DNA of 64,000 nucleotides from Trichoplax sp. H2 (taxonomy: Eukaryota; Placozoa; Uniplacotomia; Trichoplacea): contig NOWV01000041.1 in the NCBI GenBank assembly GCA_003344405.1, positions 124,001 to 188,000 of the forward strand, given 5' to 3'. The notes beneath the pieces were generated by a model. It did no database searches. It was not told where the DNA came from and saw only the letters and a list, made by a program, of their open reading frames with translations. This document shows positions 54,046 through 64,000 of this stretch, piece by piece; positions within the stretch are counted from its first letter, which is position 1; each line of letters begins with the position of its first letter. The translations under genes and the position numbers were made by a program.

Positions 54046-57000
54046 TTAAACCTGAAATTCCCCGCTATGAATTCAACCCATTATTCAACGAAAAAATTTA
54101 CCTTTTTCGCGGTGATATCACAACATTAGAAATTGATGCTATCGTCAATGCAGGTAAATATTTGTTATATCTTTTTCAACTTGATTAATGGTAATATTTT
54201 ATGTATAGATGCTTTTCAATTATTTTCTACAGATCAAATTGTTAACATTTGTAATCAATCATTTTAAAAGATGTTCGTAATTGAAATCTAAAAATAACGA
54301 TAAAATTGCCACAATATATACCCATACCAATATTATTGTCCCTCCTAGTTGATTTAAATAAATAAACTGCTGTAGTACATCATTGCTTATAGCTGTTAGG
54401 TTAGGTTAATGTAAATACAAATACAGTTTACAGTATTGTGATTGTTGTACTCGTATGAAACATTCAATTTCAATTTATGAGCTAGATCTACCCAATTTGG
54501 TTAGGTATAATGACGTAATTATCGTGCTATTAGGGACCTAAAAATGCTAGCGTTGAGTAGAGCAACGAGCTTTTTAATGAATCATTAAAATAGAATATAA
54601 AAATTTCATTTTTGTTATTTAAGTAAAGATAACATGTACAGTGTAAATGTAGTTGCTTGAAATGAGTCCATACATATACGTATACTGTTTGAGTGGGTAC
54701 ATTCTATCGGTAACATGCTTGAAATAAATAAAACAATAAATTATATCGGTTATTCTTGTAAGATCTAATAGACGTTTTTCTTTATTCATAATAAACACCT
54801 TGGCAGCGAGCAGTAAATGCACTTTTTACTTTCTATAATAATAATGTCGATAATGATATTTCTAATCACTGGTACAGTGGGCATGCTGCATGCTTGTTAT
54901 TGTCCAAGATAACAATAACTGTAGGTTTAATACAGCATTTGTTACTAGCATGGCAATAGATTTATTTCTGTGGATTGTTTAGTATTCTCGCGCTATTATT
55001 CAGACTATTAAGGAAAAAATAATATACACTGCTCATTGATACTCATACGAATCATATATCTGTTCTAATTATTAAATATATATAACCCATGAATGTAATT
55101 ATTTTAACTAATACCTGTAATCTCAAATTTTTGAATTTTATTTCTTTTTTCTCATTTTAGCTAATTCGTCACTCTTAGGCGGTGGTGGAGGTAACGTGAT
55201 CAGTTTATCTTGTTCAAAAATAGCACAATCACAAATTGCTCCTAATTATATATTTATTGAAATTTTCAAATATGTGTATGAAAGGATGAATGTTGTTGTT
55301 TAATGAATAAATCGTCAAGTGTAGTATCCAATTTTGAAACGTCACGACTGATAGTCTATATTTTAATCGGTCAATTTCCTCCGTGTCGTAATCTTGACAA
55401 TACTACACCACAGTAGTTATACAGTAGTATATGTAATCGATCGTCATGATGATCGAAATGTTATAATATTGCTGTATGTCAAAATGGAAGTCATTAATTG
55501 CATCTCAACGTCTTGAAGTATTAACTCTTAAAGTCCTATTTCTTGTCAATAATATCGTTGACTAGCGCCAAAATGGTTTCGAAAGCCTTAGATATGCTAT
55601 ACATCGTTTAGGCTATAATTATTTGCTAACAAAAGAAAATTCAATCAAGAACAAAGGTGTTGTTTTTCTTTATCAATTTTAATCGTTGTTAATCAATTAG
55701 TTGATGGAGCTATCCATCGTGCCGCCGGTCGTGAACTTGCTGATGAATGCTATCGACTAAATGGCTGTGAACCTGGCGATGCCAAAATTACTAAAGGTTG
55801 GAATTCTATCGATTTAGTCAATATTTTACATAAATAATATATTTACATGTATGAGTTGATATATGGTATATATATAAAATATTAATAAATTTAGCTAGAC
55901 TTTATGCCTTAAATTTGTAATATATTTCGTTGGTTAAGCGTATGTGGGTATAAACAATATATGTTTAAGTTGATGTCAAATTGGCCTTAAAATTTTTAAT
56001 AAGTGTACAGTTCAATCAAAACTGTGTTTATTTACGATACCGCACAGAACTACGCAATAGAAAATGACTCATTACAGCGTTGTCCTAATTGAAGTAACTA
56101 TACAATTGACTGGATGTCCAGTAGTCGTTAGCTTTAAAATAGTTACACATGGAGATTATTTTATATCATTAACTCTTCCTTTATTATTATCATTTTGGAA
56201 AACAATAGGCTGAATATAAGCTTTGTCTACCTTGTGCATAGTACCTATTTGTATTGTTATTATTTGCTTCCTAATATCAAATGTGTTCTTGTAGTCATCT
56301 TATTCATGTTATTAACATCGTAATTCTTTTCAGTTCATGTACACTAATTGTAATCGCGTCATGTTATTGTCTAAAGTTTACAATATACTTTCATGTCACA
56401 GCTGCTTTACGTTCCTATCCATTCTTTTACTCATATCAAAAATCTTAATTTAACTACAAAAACGACATAAATATCTGCAACTATATACACTTAAAACGTT
56501 AATAACGTCGTTTTTACGTTCTTGTTAAATTATAGGTTACCGTTTACCGGCCAAACGTAAGTTATTTTATAATTTATACAATTAGCAAATATTACCCTGA
56601 CTTTTTCTTAAAGTAAACGTTCTACTATAATTACAGTAGTTACAATAAACATTAAATTAGGCTTAGATTTTTTTCCAGTGATACTTGTCTCAATAGTTGA
56701 ATAAAGAAGGTGTCGTTGTCGTATTACGAGTTATATCAAAACTTCCTACGTTAAATAATATTTTTTTAAGAGTATAAAAAAAGCGATAAGGGTTATCTTA
56801 ACTTATCTGACTGTAAAAACTATCGATTGTACTGTATCTTTATTCGTTTTGATAGCCCTATGACATCATTCATAAAAATATCATTTATGTTCAATCGATT
56901 TACATTTGATGTTGACTATACTTTTTAATTTCTTGTATGTATATAGACGTTATTCATACTGTAGGGCCAATTGGTCAAGAACCAAAGACTCTGACTAGCT

Positions 57001-58344
57001 GTTATAATCGTTGTTTAGAATTGGCAAAAGTTCATCAAATTCGTTCTGTGGTAAGAACTGTAAATTACTTAATGTACTTAATGAATGGTTATTATTATAG
57101 TAAGAACGGCTTCTATATCCTCAGTTATTTCATGCTAACTTTAGATAAGATAGAAAATGTGTTTAATGACGTTGGCTAAAAATTAAATTGACTTTGATAA
57201 AATGCAATCACTACCAATTTTTTTTAGTTTTAAATTCTTTAAAACAAGTAATACAATATTTATTTTTTTGACTGCAGGCTTTCTGCTGTATCTCGACTGG
57301 TATTTACGGTATTTATTGTATACTGCTAACTTAGATAATTCCCTTTGGCTTCTATTTATTACGTTCCTTTTTACTGTTGCGAAATCTATGATGATTATTT
57401 TCATGCATTAAAACAATAGGTTATCCGAATGATGCAGCTGCACATGTTGCTTTAGAAACCATCAGAAAGTGGCTAGATAAGGACGATAATTTCGATGCTG
57501 TAAGAGAGAAATTTTATTTTGATGACTTTTTCGATGTCTGTTCAATTGATATCATTATCTGTTTGTCGGATTATACTTGATTCATTAATATAACACGATA
57601 CGGTAGCTTTGTCTTGTCGGTATCATAACTATCGACAGTTATAAAATGTAATTACCATCTAGTATAAAATAAATGGCCTAGTTCTGTGATGGATTCAAGA
57701 GAATTCTGATGTTGTTTCGATTTATCGTCTACTTTTTTCAGGTCGATAGCATCATTTTTTGTGTTTTTTTAAGTCAAGATGATGCAATTTATAGAAAATT
57801 ACTAGGTTCTTACTTCCCTTTCAATAAGAGACAAGAACCCATAAATTTAATAGGTTAGACAGTCTCCTAAATAATAAAAACATTATTTCAGCTCTATTAT
57901 TATGCTATATCTACCTTCACAACTCTACTATATTGGCAATTTTATATTTTATTTCTTTTACATTTTAAGAAAGTTATTCATCTAATACCCATATCTATAT
58001 ATATGTATTAATAAGCAGATACGAAATCTAATATGGAAGCCAGTAAAGTTGCCACTGGTAAAAAGCATGGTCTTAAGCGACAAGATACACCATTAGTTTT
58101 GAAGGGTTTACCTACGAAACCTAGTACAATGCAAAATCAGAATTTAGGCGTAATGGAAGAGACTGACGAAGAGGATGAAGATGTAATAGAAATCAAAAAA
58201 GAAGTCACGGATGAAAACGATTCTGAAGAACTAGATAGAGTTGCCTCTAAGTTGGGCAAGATAAAGCATAATAGCCAAGACATCTCGTCCGTTACAATGC
58301 AAGAAAATCTTCATGAAGTTGATCCACCTATCGATGATCAATAA
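54046..58344 (+). CDS. MACROD-type macrodomain ADP-ribosyl hydrolase, 9 exons seen (5' exon missing)
   Basis: MACROD1/2 enzymes remove mono-ADP-ribose from proteins and hydrolyse O-acetyl-ADP-ribose. Exons are 54046-54153, 55161-55190, 55701-55796, 56536-56556, 56947-57050, 57278-57308, 57420-57499, 57742-57853 and 58019-58344, with phase closing at every junction. Motifs in order: [39 protein letters not shown] (ligand-binding loop), [40 protein letters not shown] (second ribose/phosphate loop) and [12 protein letters not shown]. The last exon adds a roughly 108-residue tail: a basic patch, then an acidic run [16 protein letters not shown], reminiscent of the long acidic tail of MACROD2. The visible part is 302 aa. 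The first exon has one leading partial codon, so the start codon lies upstream. Confidence 0.93.
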
Positions 58345-60678
58345 GAAATTATTGCTTGTGTTATAAATATAATGTGCTGCTATGGTTAGACACTAAATAC
58401 TAAAATGTGATAGAATGAGTAAACAGCTGGCTCTAATGTTTTTGGTGGTTACCACCAATTTTCTTTATTCAAGTCTCTCTCTTCTCTCACTGTGCACACG
58501 ACTATTTACTAAGCTATCATGATGAAAAAATTTGCAGAGATCTAAAATTATTAGAGTTACTGCTAACTTTAAACGTAATACGAGAAAAAAATGTCGACAA
58601 GCTAGGATTCATGAAGCAGCTGTACGTAGATGCAGAATATTTAAGTCGAAATATTGGCCATGTGTTCATGTTTGTACGTCTTATCTAGTTATTTACATAC
58701 TCTGTGATTACTACACGTTTGATAATATCGTTATATATTTTGATCCTAATTCATGCAACTGCCAAACGACCCGTTAATCTTAGGCATACGTATATTTTAT
58801 ATAATACTCTTTGATGCGTTTCACAAAATATAGTTATCATGCCTTTGTGACATCTTGGGCAAGGCTTAAATTCTGTATGTAGAAATTTGTATCATCTTAT
58901 TAATATTGCATTTAACACCGAATATTTAAGAAGTCTTACATATTTCTTCTCTTAGTACTATTTGTATGGAATAAAAGTGATATGGACAGCAGAAGATGTG
59001 TTATTATTATTATTATTATTTGTCGATATTCGTAGACGTTAATTACACAGTTAATTATTGAGAAATACAAAGGAATACTTTAAATAGTGGCCACTGGTTT
59101 GCAATTTACATAATTAATCGATTGAATTGGAAATGTCTGTCTATCTAGTCGAAAATGTTGGTAGATTTAAAGTTATTAACTGAATCATTTTAATTAACTT
59201 TAATGCTAATACTTTTATTACTTGTACGTACTTACGATAAAGAATAATAATAGCACCATTAATATTGTCGCATATATTATGGAATCAAATTATCACAAAA
59301 TATGAAATATTGCACATTCTAGGGAAATAACTCCGGTATTTGATAAAATTTAGATGCTATCTAAATCTTTCTACAATCGCCCGGGATGACCAAAGTTATC
59401 ATCTGCTCTCGGTTGCTTATAAGATATACTGTACGTAATACCGTCGCAATAGCAATAGAATACACTAAACATGGTAAAAGTAATTGATCTTTATGCTTTT
59501 TTGTTTTGATTAGCTAATTATCCATGTTGTAGGTCTTGTATCAAAGTTTACTGCATTACCTTTGATAATTCCGACTACACTTAGATATTATCTGTACTAG
59601 AGTTGGAAAAAGACCCAATTTCCCTTAAAGTGAACAACGGATTTTGGGTTAAGCTAAAAAAATATAAGTTTTACTTAAACACAAAGGAATCACGACATTT
59701 ATCATGTTTAAAATTGCCTATCTGGACGATCGCGATCGTCGAGAATGCCAACATTGATCGGTATAAATGATAAAATCTTAGAATATTACTTTCTTTGATA
59801 TCTCGCCTATAATTTTCGTTTATGCACTAATTTTATTGTTTATCCAACACCTTTACTGCTCCTTTACAATGTTACTAAATTATTTATTCTAAAATTCACA
59901 CAGTAAAACCATCACAAATACATATGTATGTTCGTGAGTTACGTGCGTACACATCAGGGGAAAATGCATCGTCTGGGGATACCCTAAGGTATGCCTTGTC
60001 CCAGGCGTATACAATCAATTCACCATCAATAATAGTCAGTCAGAGATAGGCTTAATCAGATACAAACGATATAAACGATAAATACTACGAGCGCATCGTT
60101 TACTGACGTTAAATGAACAAACGTAAATTTCCACGCACTAATTTACTCACAATATCGTGTATCCCTTATCGCAGAGCAGATAATAAAGAATGTCTCGGGA
60201 GTGGTATATGATTATGTGAACGGTATCATATGATGCTGTTGTAATACTGGAACTCGATTTAAAGATCACGACTTCGGTGTTACACATAATCCTGTAAATA
60301 ACTGCCAATATCGGAATCATATTCAGCAACTTCGCTCGAATCACATATAGTTCGTACTAGATAGTAGCTGCTACATCACAATAATGTAATCAATAATATA
60401 CGCGTGCAAACCAATGATTAGATATTAAATTATTTATTTCAGTCACTTCAATATCAGCTGCAATAAAAACAAGTTAGTTTAACGGACTACTATTCGAATT
60501 TTTAACACAGAGAATTTTACAGCAGTATTATTTCAATTTTCGCGGTCCTGTAAGTACAAAGTGCTCTAAAATTTGCCTATTAATGTCAATTTTAACATTA
60601 AAATGCAACAATTTTCTGTAAAATGTACCAGTGTCAATTATATATAAATAAGATAGTTAATTCTGATAAGAAATATTA
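58345..60678. other. Intergenic between convergent genes
   Basis: AT-rich DNA with a TTA trinucleotide run near 59000-59020, a perfect 16-bp palindrome at 59725-59740 and a small GC-richer hairpin at 59973-60004. A basic open frame at 58532-58777 follows an AG dinucleotide but has no donor, domain or partner, and is not called. No RNA gene is evident. Confidence 0.4.
59000..59021. repeat. TTA trinucleotide microsatellite
   Basis: About six or seven uninterrupted copies of tta (gttattattattattatta...). Confidence 0.9.
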
Positions 60679-63600
60679 CTAATTTTTTGGTTGCATTTCT
60701 TTCCAAACATTATTAATTTTTTCATTAATATTAGAGAGACCATCAAAACCTTGCAGACTATTCACAAAAAATAGCAGCTCCGATGTAACCAAACTAAGAG
60801 AAAAATGTCGCATATGCTGTCAACGCCTTATATGATAAAGAATAAAATTTGACAAAAAATTCTTGTAATCGTCAATATCTTACCCGTGTTGAGAGCCACC
60901 ATCATCTGATATTTCATGATTCGTTAAACGAACTTTTAGACGAGATATGAAGCAGTTCATAATTTCGTCAAATAAATCCTATCGTACAACAAACAGTGAC
61001 TCCATGTTAGCACTTTGGCAAAACTCTAAATTCTATTATTATGACTTTTCTTAATACGAATATACCTTAACGTGTTCTTTAGGTAGAAGATCCGATAAAG
61101 CATCATGTAACTTTGCTACTTGCTTAATCATACCACGAAAACACTGCGATGGCGTCGGTGCTTTTACTTCCCACTAAATACAAATATTTAAAAGTTCTTG
61201 TTAATCAAAATCATTATAAATGTCCTATGAATAATATCAATCAATTTTATAGTAAATGAATAAATAAACAAAGACTAACTTTGCCTAACTGAGTAAAAAA
61301 TACTGTGTCCATTATTGAAATTAACTTAGAATCAATTTCTTGGCAGTGATTCTGATAATCCTATTGAATTGATCATAGAATAAATCAATTTTTTTAAAGA
61401 CCTGTGGCTAGTCTCACAGTTATATGATTATTGAAATTTAAAATGATATTTCTAATCTCAAATGTATCTACCTGGAGTAAATGATCGAACTTTGTTAAAA
61501 GAATATGCTTCTTTGGAGGCAACATAGATTGAAAATAGGTTTTAATTTGCGGAATATATATCGTCATAACTTGTAAGCACCGGTAAGCTAAAGCTGAATG
61601 CAATAATAGATTGTATAAAAATAAAGAAATAAAGAATCTAAGATATCAACAGATTTTAACAAAATTTTAACATATCTACCTAAATGCTTAGAAGTAATTG
61701 TTCTTAATCCAACGACTTGCAAAGCGCCAGCTCCTAGTACCAATTGGCATGTTCTAGAATTAAATAACTATACAAACAAGAAAAAATTTTAAAACCTATG
61801 CTTACAAAGAAATAGCGATTGATACCGATGACTTATAATTTACCTTAAGAATTTCGGCAACTTTATTAATCATATCCAAGGTTAGCATAGGGACGTCATT
61901 AATGCACTCGCAATATTCAATTGCCATTTTTAATAGTATAAGGAGTGTCCTAACAGTTACAATATCAAGATTTATTTAGTTTTAATACCATATTGGATCA
62001 AAAAAAATAATTTTTGAATACTCTATATAACTGCATCAGCAACAACATCGTGATTCTTACCCAATTACAGCATATTTTTCTCCTTTAATGACAAGAACTT
62101 TCAATGGAGAATCAGACGGAGTAGAAACTGAAAATGGAAATACACCAATTAGGTAAGAGTGTAACCAAAGGCTTATACAATAATTAATCAAAGAACATCA
62201 ATCTTGTCAAATTTAATAGTACCATTTTGTCGAGATATTTTCTGAATTGCTCCTGCAATACCATCCTTATCGAGTTCATCTACAAGAGCTTGAAATTCAG
62301 GCGGAACATCCGCTTGCTTCCATTGCTCATTATCAAGGATTAAACTATATCATTAAATCAGAAAAAATAAATTATTAATTATAAAAATACATCATTTCGC
62401 GATGATAGTAATATCAGAAACAGTAAGGCATAACATAAGGCATAACATAAGAGATAAACGTAAGCGTAAATTCTATAGAACATTTGTTAATACCTTATCT
62501 TTGTTCTGCGTTCATCATGAAATTTTTCTACAAATTTCCTAGCCTAATCATTGCATAGAAAATAATAGTCTCATAATAAAAGTCACGAAAGATAACAGTA
62601 TCGATAAATTTCTTACTTGAGCCATCAAGGTGCCGCTAAGGCTATGCATTTGACGACCGCAGATACCCTCCGTTTCGGCAATGAATTGGTGAATAGAACG
62701 AATCAGCACCATAAAATCCGATGAAGTTAATCTTTCTAGGCAGTCATCCTGTAAGGTAAAAAATTGATCAGAATTAAAGACCCTACTACTTAGTCTTTAC
62801 TTAACCTAAGTTTTCATCAACTTCTTCATAATGCTTACTTTTGCCCTTATTCCGAGTAGCTTAGCTAAGCGAACATGTGATAATTCGCATGCGGCACATA
62901 ACAATTCCTTACTATCGTTGATAATTTTCTCATGATCGATATCATTTACGACCGATTCAGTATCACTGATTAGAACGACGGAAAAACAACTAGTATTAAT
63001 AAATTTACCATATTGCTTGAAATTTTAATTGATAATTAGTTTAACAAACTTTTCGGAGATATTAGATGTCTTTCCTTCGATACTTTCTCGATCAGACTCA
63101 TGGGAATCAGTATTTCCGGTATCATGATCACAATCCTTAGATTTTGATTTATTGGCGGTACCAGCAATCTCCATAACTAAATCATGTAGACTCTATAATA
63201 TATTAATAAAAAATTAATACAGTAATTAATAATATTTCAACCAGTAATTCTATACCTGCAGCAGTCAAGAACATACCTTAATTCTATGTAAAATAATCAA
63301 TATATTGCTAAAGATATGTTGCAGCATGTCTATCCATTGCGGAAAGTTAAGTTGCCGGACATGTTCTGTTAAATTACTATACAGTAGAAAAACAACTATA
63401 AGAATGCAAGATCCGTTGATATATATGATAATTTACATCACATTATAATTATAACTTTAATTTTAGCTCGCTATTACCTAGGATAGTAGTCAAGATTTCT
63501 ATTATTTTCTTCCATAACGGACATATCAATATCAGATACAAATTCGGCCACCGACTAATTTTAAGAACAAATAGTAGCTTATATAATAAATATTTGAATA

Positions 63601-64000
63601 TATAACATAGCTGACAATGCAAAGTAACCTGCTTAACGGTAGCTTTAATAGCATTAAACGATTCTTCTCTAAATGTATTTAAGAAATTAAGCTTTTTCTG
63701 TCGCAATAGTCCAAATAATACCGACAATAATCGATCCTTAAAAATTAGAAATATAAATAATTCTTAAAATAATATTCTAATAAGGTACGAAAATAATTGA
63801 TAGCTGTTTACCTCATCATCAACTATTGTTGGCTCAGAATTCTTTTCAATTGGTTTATTTAATTCTTTTGCAATCAACTCTACAAAGTTAGCTTCCATCA
63901 TTTTGACGATTACTTTTTCCATTTCAGTTAGCTGAGAACCCAAATGTCTAAAAATTTACGGTAGTAAACGATAATCACCATTAATTGAAACTTTCCTTAA
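60679..64000 (-). CDS. VPS54: VPS54, GARP complex subunit (C-terminal part; runs off window)
   Basis: VPS54 is the Golgi-associated retrograde protein (GARP) subunit that tethers endosome-derived vesicles at the trans-Golgi network. Minus-strand exons seen at the 3' end are 60793-60679, 60978-60884, 61173-61066, 61360-61280, 61587-61472 and 61767-61680, all phase-consistent, followed by further exons to the window edge. Diagnostic sequence: LFNSRTCQLVLGAGALQVVG, CLQVMTIYIPQIKTYFQSML, KFDHLLQDYQNHCQEIDSKL, WEVKAPTPSQCFRGMIKQVA, KLHDALSDLLPKEHV, SDDGGSQHGLVTSELLFFVN and the stop after KEMQPKN. Upstream exons encode LILDNEQWKQADVPPEFQ (62.2-62.4 kb) and FIAETEGICGRQMHSLSGTL (62.6-62.75 kb). The N-terminal part lies beyond 64000. 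Confidence 0.95.

Noticed and set aside
58532-58777. 81-aa basic frame downstream of the MACROD-like gene
   Set aside because: There is no splice partner, and the MACROD-like gene already ends with a stop at 58344.

Overview
This window is eukaryotic and almost certainly metazoan. It is AT-rich. Most of its genes are split by many short GT-AG introns, and the proteins read clearly as animal families: UTP25, a GTPBP1/2-type GTPase, CREG, protein phosphatase 1 (PP1) catalytic subunit, OPA3, RAD51, an M18BP1/KNL2-type centromere protein, SDHAF1, a MACROD macrodomain protein and VPS54. A compact intron-rich genome with an orphan class A receptor would suit an early-branching animal such as a placozoan. 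That placement is inference, not proof. There is no operon, prophage, CRISPR array or complete transposon.

Layout, left to right. 1-1.46 kb is a gene-poor flank. 1.46-6.81 kb (+) is UTP25 in 23 exons, one intron of which looks like a U12-type AT-AC intron. 8.44-8.98 kb (-) is a small unrecognised coiled-coil gene. 10.2-15.0 kb (+) is a GTPBP1/2-type GTPase in 11 exons. 17.5-18.1 kb (+) is an intronless secreted CREG. 19.6-24.7 kb (-) is PP1 catalytic subunit in 8 exons, with repeat debris in its large first intron. 24.7-28.3 kb is full of GTAC palindromes and a tandem duplication. 28.4-29.4 kb (+) is an orphan class A GPCR. 30.5-31.8 kb (+) is OPA3 with a long Ser-rich tail. 33.7-35.5 kb (-) is RAD51 in 8 exons.

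35.5-43.2 kb is a gene desert built largely of adjacent paired or tripled direct duplications of 118-218 bp, mixed with GTAC-rich palindromes. 43.2-46.4 kb (+) is an 11-exon gene with an AT-hook, a CENP-C motif and a SANT/Myb domain, best read as M18BP1/KNL2. 47.5-50.0 kb holds SDHAF1 (-), a second broken copy of it, two 20-N assembly gaps and a tandem array with tRNA-promoter-like boxes. 50.5-51.1 kb (+) holds a small unrecognised two-exon gene. 54.0-58.3 kb (+) is a MACROD-type ADP-ribose hydrolase. 60.7-64.0 kb (-) is the 3' part of VPS54, which runs off the right edge.

The genes do not form a pathway. Two relate loosely to chromosome maintenance (RAD51, KNL2) and two to mitochondria (OPA3, SDHAF1). 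Exon junctions were placed by hand; where stated, the reading phase closes across all junctions, which gives strong support to the models. I found no clearly new defence or mobile system. The most unusual items are the AT-AC intron in UTP25, a KNL2 with no visible SANTA domain, a 30-bp-arm hairpin inside its coding exon, and the local architecture of paired tandem duplications.
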